64,000 nucleotides of DNA from Epichloe hybrida. Its lineage: Eukaryota > Ascomycota > Sordariomycetes > Hypocreales > Clavicipitaceae. The notes beneath the pieces were generated by a model. The model saw only the letters and a list, made by a program, of their open reading frames with translations. It was not told the origin of the DNA and searched no databases. Location: contig JAFEKR010000029.1 in assembly GCA_019022495.1 (NCBI GenBank), forward strand, positions 248,001 to 312,000, read 5' to 3'. Positions 29,839 through 40,582 of this stretch are shown here, one piece after another; the first letter of the stretch is position 1; every line of letters begins with the position of its first letter. A program made the position numbers and the translations under genes.

Positions 29839-30093
29839 CGTTGCCAGCACGACGCATCATTTTTCAGAATACTTGCGTCAGAGACTCGAGCGCTAAAATT
29901 CACGTTGCAGAGCTGGGAGACGCGACCGTGGTGTTGGGTGTGAACACGAAGTCAGCTGACCGCCACCGATATTCACCCGTCGCCACCCGCAGTTCGTTTC
30001 GTATGTGTACATGTACCATTCAAAATTATCGAGTTACTCTGTTCGAAGTACACTCCAATCCACATTTGCGAGACAGCCCGCAACCGAACAGAC
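29839..30093. promoter_or_regulatory. Bidirectional promoter fan1 / sdc1
   Basis: 255 bp between divergent start codons, so both leaders and promoters must be here. No TATA box is evident. Confidence 0.6.
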
Positions 30094-30706
30094 ATGGCAG
30101 ACGAACTCCCCAAGGCAGATGCGATGCCAGAGGCAACTCGCGCCTCACCAGGTGCAGACATAGCCCCGGAAACTAACCCCACGGCATCTACGCAGCAAGC
30201 ATCGTCAACGGGGACACCTCAGAAGGATATCGTCATGTCGGATGCGCCAATTGAGCAAGCAGCGGTATGCCGTAGCATTCTCCCGAGTTCTCAGTAGCTT
30301 GTCCAATTCTTATTTTTATTTTTATTTTCACATCCGTGACTAAGTAAACTTCATTAGTCCCCTGCGCCTGCCAACCTGGCCCCAAGCCCAGCACCAGCTC
30401 GAACTGGAACGCCTGCTCAAGGTTCAAGGGCTGCATCATTGCACCCGGACCCAGGGTTTACCATGCCTTCCGAGGCGCCTGCACACGGCGATCCCACAAG
30501 GAAATACTTGAACACCAAAGTGACTGGCGTATTGCTCGAAGGCATGAAGCAAATAGCCAAGGATCAGTGAGTCTACCACCAACCAATCGAGGCATGAATT
30601 GCTAGCTTACTTTTGCGCCAGACCTCAGGACCCTCTGCGTTTTCTAGGAGAATATCTCATCAAAAAGTCTAAAGAACTGGAAAGTAACGCGCACTCGGGT
30701 GCTTAA
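30094..30706 (+). CDS. sdc1: COMPASS subunit Sdc1 (Dpy-30)
   Basis: Small dimerising subunit of the Set1/COMPASS histone H3K4 methyltransferase. Exons 30094-30264, 30358-30566, 30622-30706; 154 aa, phases 0 and 2. The N-terminal ~95 residues are disordered, Ala/Pro/Thr-rich. The C-terminal Dpy-30 motif reads RKYLNTKVTGVLLEGMKQIA, then joined across intron 2 as KDQPQDPLRFLGEYLIKKSK, the classic helix-turn-helix dimer that binds Ash2/Bre2. Introns have GTATGC/TTAG and GTGAGT/CCAG borders. AATAAA at 30821-30826, about 115 bp after the stop, may act in polyadenylation. Shares a 255-bp promoter with fan1. Identity is strong. Confidence 0.95.
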
Positions 30707-31009
30707 GGCAGACGGGAACAAAGGCAGGCGACAACAAAAATGCATGAACAGGCGTTCGGGAAAGCCATACCCTATTAAATCACGACCGTAATGATACCAC
30801 ATATGTACAAACAAGTTCACAATAAAAAGTGCTTAGTCAAATCGCTTTCATTTTTTAGCTTCTTCGACTAATTCGTTAGGGTCATCCAGACCAAGGACCA
30901 TGCATCAGGGCTTCTAAATGCAGGGTTTTGCCGTAATTTTCTCCCCCAACTCCAGGACCAATGCGAATCCACCATTTGCAAACTGCGACTTACTCATCGT
31001 CTTTCCGCT
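30707..31009. other. Convergent 3' spacer (sdc1 / rps13)
   Basis: About 300 bp, AT-richer than surroundings, with AATAAA at 30821. No gene seen. Confidence 0.6.
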
Positions 31010-31738
31010 TTATGCGACAATGGTGGAGGCAGTAGCAGACTCGTACTTCCACGTAGGAGGCAAGACACCAACGGTTCTGTAGTAACGGGCCAGACGGTGG
31101 ATTCGGGACTCGATGAGAATAAGACGGAACTTGGAGTCCTTGTCCTTGCGGTTGCGCTCAAGGTGCTTGCGGACAGCAACAGCCTGAAAGATTTCATGTC
31201 AGCGGTGCTCTCGTCGAGGTTGTGATCTTTCGACATGTTCTTGGGTTGGTAAAGTACCTTCTTGATCAACATGTAGAGATCCTCAGGAAGCTCGGGGGCA
31301 AGGCCTGTGTAGAATCACTCTGTCAGCGTCAACCGTACAGAGGCAGTAGAAACAAGATTTCTCTTGGTTTTTTTTTTCATAATATATTTCCTTCGCTATG
31401 TCTTTGTATGCGTGTTGTTCAGGGCTCCATACCGCTCGATTTGAGGATTCGCAGAATTCGGTTACCTAGGAGGAGAGTCAGGTCAGCAAATGAACTCCAA
31501 GAGTCAATTCCAAGAATGGTTCGTTTCCAAACATACCGGTGATGATCTTGACCTGGGCAACACCGTGGGAGTCACGGAGAATGACACCGATCTGAGAAGG
31601 GGTGGCACCCTTTCTGGCGAGCTTGCAGATCTGCTCGACGACCTGCTCGGGAGTGGTCTTCAACCAGCTTGGAGGGGCGCGGGAGTATGGGATAGCGGAG
31701 GCAGAAATGCCCTTGCCCTTGCTGTGAAGTCTACCCAT
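31010..31738 (-). CDS. rps13: 40S ribosomal protein S13 (uS15)
   Basis: Component of the small ribosomal subunit. Four exons on the minus strand: 31537-31738, 31433-31465, 31258-31304, 31010-31183; 151 aa, the standard eukaryotic length. Start [20 protein letters not shown]; joins give [20 protein letters not shown] and [20 protein letters not shown]; end [17 protein letters not shown]. Exon 2 is a 33-nt microexon. Introns are 71, 128 and 74 bp. Human RPS13 introns host U14 snoRNAs; I looked for C/D boxes in these introns and saw none. Codon use is strongly C-ending, as expected for a highly expressed gene. Confidence 0.98.
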
Positions 31739-32627
31739 CTTGGCTGTGAGTTGTCGTGGTGGATGAGGATGAAGGCGATGCGGTTGGCAGTGGTGAACTC
31801 GCAAGTCTCAAGGTATTGTGTGGAGCAGCAAATTTTCGCTTAGTTAGGGCAGTGGGCGGGGAGGGTAGCCTCATAATACTCGCGAACGAGGTTGCCGTCT
31901 AATCACGTGATGAGTATTATCTCATTCTTTGCGCATGTGGGGCAATCCCACGCGCTAAGTTGTTCATCTCCACGTGCTGCATCTCTTCTTCCTCCCCTTT
32001 CTCTTTCCTGCATGAAGTCTGCCTCTTCACCTTCGAGTGCATCTTCTCAACATGTGCTACGTACGTTATACAGAGGTACTGCGCTGTTGACTAGAATAAA
32101 CACACAAGGAAACTATCGTAAGTAAGTTGATCATTTCTCTCTCACACTGACTCCACCGTGCATCCATATGATGATAGAACACAATTGTTTACTTATTTCT
32201 GGTACCTCTTATGTTAGAGTCTTCGGACTCGATGAATGAACTGGACTTCTGATTTTTGCCCGACTTTTCACCCTTGCAATCTCATCTTCACTCTACGACT
32301 TTTAACGGCATCCAGCTAACATGGAAAAAAGTGATTTGTTTTAGTTCCACTCCATCCTCCCTAACACGTAGGAGGAGCCTGGTGACGATTCGTAGAAGCG
32401 TCGCCGTGTGACTTAAAGTTGCATCCTCAACTCCATATCAGCTAAGCTTTGTCCGTACTCTTGGGCCAACCTTTTGCATGTCACCCTTCGATTTTACTGT
32501 TACATATGAATGAATACATCGAACAACTTTTGCAATGTTGCTTGCTCTCGGCTATATAGCCAAATTTCCTCCCAGTCACCCTGTAGAGTGCCTTTTTTTT
32601 TTTCCCTTCGAGCCCGTGTCCGAGGGT
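31739..32627. other. 0.9-kb spacer (rps13 promoter / u2af2 3' side)
   Basis: The rps13 promoter should lie in its left part. A T run occurs near 32592-32603. No ORF has family support. Confidence 0.55.
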
Positions 32628-34633
32628 TTACCAAGCGCTCACGTCAAAATTCTCCTGCACGGCTGGTTAAATCGCGGTACAAGATGTGACGAGGTATAAT
32701 CAGTGACTTACTTCGGGGAAATTTGTCGTAACGACAGTCCGATCTGCGAATTTCCGTCCTGCCAGGGCAGTTAGGGCCTTATGACAGGATTCTGAGGTGT
32801 CGAATTTGACGAAAATTTTGCCAACTCCCGCGGCTTGTCTGCTGCCGCTAATCGGACGAGGAATCTTCAGCTCCAAAATAGTGCCGTATTTGGAACATTC
32901 ATCCCGCACGTCATCGCAAATTTCTATAGACCAAATTAGCCACCATCTCTATTAGACAGTCCACTGGCGTTTTCATACCTTCATATTCTTCATTGTCCAA
33001 CAGCTCTTCTGGAGTGACCATGTTGAGGAGTTGCAACACACGTCCCTTCTCGGCATCGGTGGATGCTTGAGACGCGAGGCCGCTGATAGCAGTTATGCCA
33101 ACATCAAAATTAGCAACCTGTGTAGAGCCAATGCTGGCTTTCTTCACCGTAAGCTTCTTTCCACCGACATCCATGCCGTTCAGCGCGTTTAATGCGGGCT
33201 CGTTGGCGGAGCCAGGCTCCAGATATTCGGCAAAAGCAATTCCCTGCGTTTATCAGTACATGAGGATTTCCGACGTTCTAGGCATGGATGGAAAATGACT
33301 CACCCGTGACTCTTCCGTGCTTCGATCCTTGACGAGCACGAACGCCTTGGGCTTACCAAAGGCGGCGAGCAGCTCGATGATCTGGTCCTCTGTAAGGAAT
33401 GGGGGGATGTTGGTAATAGACAGCTTGTGCACGGTATCTGGAACGACGTTGGAAACGACATTGGGATCAAATGCCATGTCCTCAGGAATGGCTGGCATAA
33501 CGTAATCCTTGGGACGTCGAATGGCTAAGCCCTTTTGGTCCTCGTCAGTGCCATTCATAGCATCATCTGCCTCCATAGATATGCCGTCCAAGGCAAGAGC
33601 TACCGTCGCGTCATTGAAGTTTCTGAATTCCAGGACTGCAAAGGATCGATCAGTGGAAAATTGGCAGAGGATGCATGGGTCTGAGCTCTCTATAACATTC
33701 AAGCCATTGAGCTGTAGGTTGAAAAAGGACATGATGCCCTCTTCGCTGCTTCCGCTCGGGAACCCCGACACAATCAGTCGCTTTGATTGCCGAGAATTGC
33801 TTGCCTTCAGGCCAGCGCTTGAAACGCCACCGTTCGGTTCTTTCATAAAAGCCTGCAACTTGGTGGGATCTATTGGCTGCTGTCGTGGGGCTCCAGGTAG
33901 AGAGAACATGCCTGATAACTTTGCCTGCTCGGCCGTGACCACTTCGTATCCCGGTGGCTTGATATCCCACTGGGTCATTCTTCTCTTACGCTCCAGAACT
34001 GATACGATGTCTGTTAAATCTGGGGTTGGTTCTCTTGGCCGTGGGGGGGTAGGGCTTCTGCGAGCTTCCTGTTTGGCAGCACCACCGTCATCTCGTCGAT
34101 CTCGGCCGCCTCGTCGACGATCATCGTAGCCATCTCGGTCTCGCCTACTGGGTCTGTCATCATCATCACGACGAGCATCTCGGCGTGAAGAGCCGCGATC
34201 ACGGTCCCATTCACGTTCTCCTCGACGGTCACGCCCAGAGTATCTATCCTCTCGCTCCCGGTCACGATGATTACGGCTGGAGGAATAGGCGTCCACGTCC
34301 CCTTCCCCTTGGCGACGGCCACCACGGTGATCGGGGGATCTTGATCGTCTACGCTCGCGGTCGCGGTCACGCTCACGCTCACGATCTCGGTCTCTGTCTC
34401 GGTGGCCGTCCCTGTCTCTGTGGCGGTCGCGGCGGTCGTCTCGGTCACCTCTCGAAGACTGCAACATAATTAGCCAAGTAAGGCAACATGAATTGGGTTG
34501 CATACAGGATAATCTCGACCCCGTCGTCCCTCTAAATGCCGAAGAAAACTGGTCAGTATGGCTTCTGATATGATGCTTGAATGTTTTTTCAGGATTGAAA
34601 CCAACCTCGAGAGGAAAAAGTATCGCCGTTCAT
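32628..34633 (-). CDS. u2af2: Splicing factor U2AF large subunit (U2AF65)
   Basis: Binds the polypyrimidine tract at 3' splice sites and recruits U2 snRNP. Six exons on the minus strand: 34606-34633, 34506-34531, 33304-34458, 32979-33243, 32712-32923, 32628-32654; 570 aa. Exons 1 and 2 are only 28 and 26 nt (MNGDTFSSREGRRGRDYP). Next comes a long Arg/Asp/Ser-rich region (about 19-150), then RRMTQWDIKPPGYE, the Trp ligand motif for the small subunit. RRM1 follows (SKRLIVSGFPSG), then RRM2 (HKLSITNIPPFLTEDQ), and a C-terminal UHM-type RRM3 (ICDDVRDECSKYGTILELK) ending FPEENFDVSAW. The RS domain is RD-dominated, common in fungi. Divergent from ogg1. Confidence 0.96.
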
Positions 34634-35162
34634 GATTTGCGACACTTGGGTCCAGCCTTGCGCGATCAATAGGTCGCTATGAGATTGATTCGTTGGGTGT
34701 ATCTCGTCAGCAAAGATGAAGATCTGAACTGGGCTTGGTGGTCTTGTTCCAATGCTCGCCGTCTCTGGCGAGGCTGGAGCTTTTTTGTCGCCGTGCGCTA
34801 AACTTGTTCGGGACTAGCCTTTTTAGGTCACTGTGTGGCAAGCACCTCATATTAATGCGCAGTAGTGATTCACGGTTGATCCACGGCACTTGTTCAGTGG
34901 ACGCTGGGCGCTGGCTGGCTGCTACTGCGCTGTTCAAGTCTCCACCCCCCTCGACCAAGACCGTTGGCCTACCCGGTGGCAACCCTGGCAAGTTGTTGAA
35001 GGGTTCCAATCAACCAAATGCACGTCCAAGTTCTTCAAGTTTCTATATAACCTTGCGTCCTCCATGCATGTGCCGCGCTCTCTATCATCGAAACTGGGTA
35101 CTGGCTGCTCTCCAATTGTGAGCTGTATCTAGTCAAATAATATATACTGACTGGCCCATGCA
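34634..35162. promoter_or_regulatory. Divergent spacer u2af2 / ogg1
   Basis: 529 bp holding both promoters. I see no TATA box of note and no additional gene. Confidence 0.55.
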
Positions 35163-36505
35163 ATGTCTTTAGGGCTGTTGTCAGAGTGGCGCAAGTTTCC
35201 CATCAGCCTTTCAGAACTGTGCATTGACACATCGTTGAGATGCGGCCAGTCCTTCAGGTGGAGAAAAGTCAGCGACGAGTGGTGAGATTTTAATGCTCGA
35301 GAAACAATAGCTTCAGTCGCTGATTATGAACCCAGGATCTGTACTCTTCATGGCCGTATATTGTCCTTGAGGCAAGACCCTGCTCATCTGCATTATAGAG
35401 TGACCTGGCCAGAATGCCGTGACACTCTTCCAACTCGGCCGTCATCCACACATGTGGAGAGGGACAGTGGTGATGATGACACAGAAGAACTCCTGCGTCG
35501 GTACTTCAGTTTAAATCTCAATCTAAGTGCTCTCTACGATCAGTGGTCAGAAGCAGACCTCAACTTCCAGAAAAAGGCACCCGAATTCATTGGCGTTCGC
35601 ATTCTCAGCCAAGACGCCTGGGAGGCTCTAATTTGTTTCATATGCAGTAGTAACAACAATATCAGCAGAATATCACAAATGGTTAGTCTCTCAGGTATTG
35701 ACTTGTCGTCTCGTGCGTTCTCTTACATTTGCAGGTTCACAAATTGTGCAACCACTATGGTCCACTGATCGGGTACATTGGGGACGAGCCAATGCATGAC
35801 TTCCCAACCCCTCAGGCTCTTATCGGTCCAAACGTGGAGGCACATCTTCGAGAGTTGGGATTCGGTTACCGCGCCAAGTACATTGCTGATACTGCCCGCG
35901 CGGTTGCTTTGGTGAAGCCCGCCAACTGGCTAGAGTCTCTCCGAAACCCGCGCCACTTGGGACCGAATATACTGCCCGCAGACTCTGTCACCAGTAACCC
36001 AACCTATAAAGGAGCACACGAAGCGTTGTTGTCCTTGTCAGGCGTCGGGCCCAAGGTTGCGGACTGTGTATGTCTCATGGGGTTAGGTTGGGGTGAATCT
36101 GTTCCTGTGGACACTCACGTATGGCAAATTGCACAGAGAGATTACAAATTTGGAAAAACCAAAGCAAAGACATTCAACAAGGTCATGTATGACGCAGTTG
36201 GTGATCATTTCAGAAAGATTTGGGGCGACTATGCAGGCTGGGCTCATTCTGTCCTCTTCACCGCTGACCTCCGGGAGTTCTCAGATCGCAAAACGAGAAC
36301 CCAAGCCGTTACACCAGTCAAAGTCAAGTCCGAGATAAAGAAGGAAGATTTGATCATAGAAGGGCCGAGGAAAAGGAAGTCCGCGGTGCAGGCGATGGTA
36401 AAGGTTGAGACTAAGGTGGAAGATACCGGAGACTCAAGAATCGTGGAGAAAACAACATCACACAAAAGACGACGGACTAGACAGTCAACTCGAGAAGTTG
36501 TTTAG
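35163..36505 (+). CDS. ogg1: 8-oxoguanine DNA glycosylase Ogg1
   Basis: Bifunctional base-excision repair enzyme removing 8-oxoguanine. Exons 35163-35281, 35336-35681, 35735-36505; 411 aa. Exon 1 gives LSELCIDTSLRCGQSFRWRK, and the first intron splits the Trp codon in SDEW|ICTLHGR. SSNNNISRISQMVHKLC is restored across intron 2. The helix-hairpin-helix-GPD core is clear: LSGVGPKVADCVCLM with catalytic Lys262, and VPVDTHVW with Asp281. The 19-residue spacing equals human Lys249-Asp268. After about residue 330 there is a charged, Lys/Glu-rich tail with KRRRTR, a probable nuclear signal not needed for catalysis. The stop is 429 bp before the SF3B1 start, same strand. Confidence 0.97.
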
Positions 36506-36934
36506 ACATTGCTTGGAAAGTAAGACGCCGTGGCGTTCGGGAATGGATTAGTATACAAAGCGCAAGACACGAACAAGAAACCTCTTGAGATCTGAAGGAT
36601 AAGATTGACTAAAAGATTGACTTTTGATGAAATGCCACGGGTCACCAATGGCTGGCGAAGGTTTCCCAGCTCTGGTGGTTGAGATTTTCCTGTAATAAGT
36701 TACGGATCAGCGGCATGCAAAATGGGCTGGCAAGAGGCCATCGGGTAAAAGTCGGCAGGCGACTTCCTGCGATGCGACTTTTCGCCGCCTCAAGCTCGGG
36801 CTGCCCCCGGAGTCAAGACCTGTCCGTATCAACTCCAACCCCATCGAGGCTGTCTATCCATGTGCAACGAGAACGCTGGGATTCCGTCGTGCGATTTGGA
36901 ACCGGGATGAGGTGAAATCTCTGCTGAAGCCAAA
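36506..36934. other. Spacer ogg1 / sf3b1
   Basis: 429 bp between two plus-strand genes; ogg1 3' UTR and sf3b1 promoter. No gene seen. Confidence 0.6.
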
Positions 36935-39900
36935 ATGTCGGACGCGGATTCAAACACGATCGCGAAGCTCCAGCGCGAGCGAAATGACACCACGGCGGCC
37001 AAGAAAAGCTCGCGCGCGCTGGATGCCTCAACCCAACGCACTGATGATCAAAGGCAAATGCTCACCGATAATGCAGATAGTGACCTGTACGAGCGCGATG
37101 GAGGTGATAAGTTTGCTGGATACCATACATCCCTACCCATGGGTGAGGAAGATGAGGACATGGATGAGGACAAAACAAGACGTCTCGTTGGCCAGTACAC
37201 GGCGTCTCGCGACATGATCGATGAGTTTGCTCGAGGAACCGGCGTAGAAGAGGATGATATCCTAGCAGGCAAAGGCGAAAAGAGTGGACGTATCACCGAC
37301 CGCGAAACCGATTACCAGAAGCGCCGATTTAATCGAATCTTGACCCCTACAAGGGCCGATCCCTTCGCGGAGAACCGACAAGCTGGAGCAGCCGAGAATG
37401 GCACCACTTACCGGGAGATCATGGAGGCTCGCGAGTTGGACCAGGAAGAGGAACGCATCCGGAAAGCCATTCAGGCGAAGCTGAATGGAGACGATGCCAA
37501 CGCTGAAGCGCAACCGACCCTGAAAGACGTGGACAAGGAGAACACCGAGGCTGGGTCTACCGAGGCCGTCACAGCAGGGCGCCAGCGCAAGAAGAGATGG
37601 GATGTGTCGTCTGCTCCGACAGAAGACCAACCTCAAGCTGGCAACGTGGAAGAGGTACAGCCTAAGCGATCAAGATGGGACCAGGCACCATCCGTTGGTG
37701 TTGAAGAACCTACCAAGAAACGGTCTCGGTGGGACCAAGCCCCCTCTGCGACTCCGATGGGCAACCAAGGGCTTGCGACCCCGACGCATCCCTCGCAGGC
37801 CCCTACGGCAATGCTCCCAGCATTCGGAAACGACATGAACGCTCGCAATGTTCCCCTTAGCGATGAAGAGCTTGATATGCTGCTACCGGGCGAGAACGAA
37901 GGCTACAAGATTTTGGAGCCGCCTCCTGGGTATGAGCCTGTGCGCGCTGCGGCTCACAAACTGATGGCGACGCCAGCTCCTGCGACAGGATTCATGATGC
38001 AGGATCCTGACCAAGTTCGGCTGGGAGGCAAACCAATCCCGGCCGAGCTTTCCGGTGTTGGTGATCTGCAATTTCTCAAGCCTGAGGATATGGCTTACTT
38101 TGGCAAGCTCAATGATGGCGCAGACGAGAACGCCATGTCGGTCGAGGAGCTGAAGGAGCGGAAGATCATGAGACTCTTGCTCAAGATCAAGAACGGAACA
38201 CCGCCCATGCGAAAAACGGCTCTTCGTCAAATCACCGACAATGCCCGAAATTTCGGCGCGGGTGCTCTATTTGCTCAGATTCTGCCTCTACTCATGGAGA
38301 AGTCTCTTGAAGATCAGGAGCGCCATCTGTTAGTCAAGGTGATTGACCGAATTCTGTACAAGTTGGATGACTTGGTGCGGCCCTACGTGCATAGAATCCT
38401 GGTCGTCATCGAACCTTTGCTCATCGACCAAGACTACTACGCTCGAGTTGAAGGTCGCGAGATCATTTCCAACGTTGCCAAAGCTGCTGGCCTGGCGACG
38501 ATGATCAGCGTGATGCGACCAGACATCGATCATCCAGACGAATATGTCCGAAACACCACAGCCAGGGCCTTCGCTGTCGTTGCCTCGGCTCTCACAATTC
38601 CCGCTTTGCTGCCCTTCCTGCGGGCTGTCTGCCGCAGTAAGAAATCTTGGCATGCGAGACACACTGGTGTCAAGATTGTTCAACAGATTGCCATTTTGAT
38701 GGGATGTGCTGTCCTTCCACACCTCAAAGGTCTTGTCGAGTGTATCGCACCGAACCTCAACGATGAACAAACCAAGGTCAGGACGGTGACTAGCTTGGCC
38801 ATTGCGGCATTGGCTGAGGCGTCAAACCCGTACGGTATCGAGAGTTTTGACGACATCCTGAATCCATTGTGGACCGGGGCCCGTAAGCAGCGTGGCAAGG
38901 GCCTTGCCGGTTTCCTCAAGGCTGTAGGATACATCATTCCTCTAATGGACGAAGAATATGCCAACTACTATACTAGTCAAATCATGGAAATTCTCCTGCG
39001 AGAATTTTCTTCGCCCGACGAGGAGATGAAGAAGGTTGTTCTCAAAGTAGTCTCCCAGTGCGCTGGCACAGAAGGTGTCACAGCAGGGTACCTCAAAGAG
39101 CACGTTTTGGATGAGTTTTTCAAGAGCTTCTGGGTCAGGCGGATGGCTCTGGACAAACGCAACTACAAGCAGGTTGTGGAAACGACCTTTGATATCGGCC
39201 AAAAGGTCGGTGTCAGTGAGATCCTGGAAAGGATCGTGAACAACCTCAAGGACGAAAGCGAGGCGTACCGCAAGATGACGGTGGAGACGACGGAGAAGAT
39301 CGTGGCCAGCCTGGGCGCAGCAGACATTGGAGAGCGCCTGGAGGAAAGGTTGGTGGATGGTATCCTGCATGCATTTCAGGAGCAGAGCGTGGAAGACGTT
39401 GTTATGCTCAACGGCTTCGGCTCTGTGGTCAATGCTCTGGGCACAAGATGCAAGCCTTATCTACCTCAGATTGTCGGCACTATTCGTTGGAGACTCAACA
39501 ACAAGTCGGCAACTGTACGGCAGCAAGCCGCCGATCTCATTTCACGAATTGCCATGGTCATGCAGCAGTGCGGCGAGGACGCGTTGATGGGAGAGCTTGG
39601 AATCATTCTCTACGAATACCTCGGCGAAGAATACCCCGAAGTCCTTGGATCTATCCTGGGAGCTCTACGTTCCATCGTGACAGTTGTGGGCATCAGCCAA
39701 ATGCAGCCGCCCATCAAAGACCTGTTGCCTCGGTTGACACCGATTCTGCGCAATCGGCACGAGAAGGTGCAGGAAAACACCATTGACCTCGTGGGACGTA
39801 TCGCAGATCGCGGCCCGGAAAGCGTCAACGCTCGAGAATGGATGCGAATCTGCTTTGAACTGCTGGACATGCTCAAGGCGCACAAGAAGGGAATCCGACG

Positions 39901-40582
39901 AGCAGCCAACAACACGTTTGGTTTCATCGCCAAAGCCATCGGTCCCCAGGACGTCTTGGCCACGTTACTGAACAATCTTCGCGTCCAAGAACGTCAGTCG
40001 CGCGTCAACACGGCAGTCGCGATTGGCATTGTCGCCGAGACTTGCGCGCCCTTCACCGTACTCCCGGCCCTGATGAACGAGTATCGCGTTCCGGAACTCA
40101 ATGTTCAAAACGGTGTGCTCAAATCCCTCTCCTTTCTGTTCGAATACATTGGCGAAATGGCCAAAGACTACGTCTACGCAGTCACGCCTCTTCTCGAAGA
40201 CGCCCTCATCGACCGTGACCAAGTCCATCGTCAGACAGCCGCCTCGGTCGTCAAACACATTGCACTCGGCGTGATTGGTCTCGGGTGCGAGGACGCCATG
40301 ATCCATCTTCTCAACCTCCTCTTCCCGAATCTGTTCGAGACGAGTCCCCACGTCATTGACCGCATAGTCGAAGCCATCGAGGCCATCAGAATGGCAGTCG
40401 GACCGGGCGTCGTCCTCAACTACGTGTGGGCAGGTCTCTTCCACCCTGCTCGCAAAGTTCGGATACCCTACTGGCGCCTCTACAACGACGCATATGTCCA
40501 ATGCGCAGATGCCATGGTTCCATATTATCCCAACCTAGATGACGAGAAGATTGATCGGCCAGAATTAGCCATCATGTTGTAA
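36935..40582 (+). CDS. sf3b1: Splicing factor 3B subunit 1 (SF3B1 / Hsh155)
   Basis: Largest U2 snRNP SF3b subunit; its HEAT superhelix clamps the branch-point duplex. Single exon, 1215 aa. The N-terminal third is disordered and carries three Trp ligand motifs: [10 protein letters not shown] (about residue 218), SRWDQAPS (about 244) and a second SRWDQAPS (about 262), used to bind the UHM of U2AF65. HEAT repeats begin near residue 420 ([20 protein letters not shown]) and run to the end ([20 protein letters not shown]). Long stretches such as [18 protein letters not shown] and [20 protein letters not shown] are near-invariant. Lys614 in DEQTKVRT aligns by memory with human Lys700, the tumour hotspot; it is wild type. 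Absence of introns in 3.6 kb contrasts with the neighbouring genes. Confidence 0.98.
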   Translation: MSDADSNTIAKLQRERNDTTAAKKSSRALDASTQRTDDQRQMLTDNADSDLYERDGGDKFAGYHTSLPMGEEDEDMDEDKTRRLVGQYTASRDMIDEFARGTGVEEDDILAGKGEKSGRITDRETDYQKRRFNRILTPTRADPFAENRQAGAAENGTTYREIMEARELDQEEERIRKAIQAKLNGDDANAEAQPTLKDVDKENTEAGSTEAVTAGRQRKKRWDVSSAPTEDQPQAGNVEEVQPKRSRWDQAPSVGVEEPTKKRSRWDQAPSATPMGNQGLATPTHPSQAPTAMLPAFGNDMNARNVPLSDEELDMLLPGENEGYKILEPPPGYEPVRAAAHKLMATPAPATGFMMQDPDQVRLGGKPIPAELSGVGDLQFLKPEDMAYFGKLNDGADENAMSVEELKERKIMRLLLKIKNGTPPMRKTALRQITDNARNFGAGALFAQILPLLMEKSLEDQERHLLVKVIDRILYKLDDLVRPYVHRILVVIEPLLIDQDYYARVEGREIISNVAKAAGLATMISVMRPDIDHPDEYVRNTTARAFAVVASALTIPALLPFLRAVCRSKKSWHARHTGVKIVQQIAILMGCAVLPHLKGLVECIAPNLNDEQTKVRTVTSLAIAALAEASNPYGIESFDDILNPLWTGARKQRGKGLAGFLKAVGYIIPLMDEEYANYYTSQIMEILLREFSSPDEEMKKVVLKVVSQCAGTEGVTAGYLKEHVLDEFFKSFWVRRMALDKRNYKQVVETTFDIGQKVGVSEILERIVNNLKDESEAYRKMTVETTEKIVASLGAADIGERLEERLVDGILHAFQEQSVEDVVMLNGFGSVVNALGTRCKPYLPQIVGTIRWRLNNKSATVRQQAADLISRIAMVMQQCGEDALMGELGIILYEYLGEEYPEVLGSILGALRSIVTVVGISQMQPPIKDLLPRLTPILRNRHEKVQENTIDLVGRIADRGPESVNAREWMRICFELLDMLKAHKKGIRRAANNTFGFIAKAIGPQDVLATLLNNLRVQERQSRVNTAVAIGIVAETCAPFTVLPALMNEYRVPELNVQNGVLKSLSFLFEYIGEMAKDYVYAVTPLLEDALIDRDQVHRQTAASVVKHIALGVIGLGCEDAMIHLLNLLFPNLFETSPHVIDRIVEAIEAIRMAVGPGVVLNYVWAGLFHPARKVRIPYWRLYNDAYVQCADAMVPYYPNLDDEKIDRPELAIML

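Noticed and set aside
29839..29850. fan1 start four codons further upstream
   Set aside because: That codon is GTG; the ATG at 29836-29838 is the first true start.
31184..31536. U14-like snoRNA in rps13 introns
   Set aside because: I looked for TGATGA and CTGA boxes with flanking stems; only branch-site CTGAC was seen, no C box.
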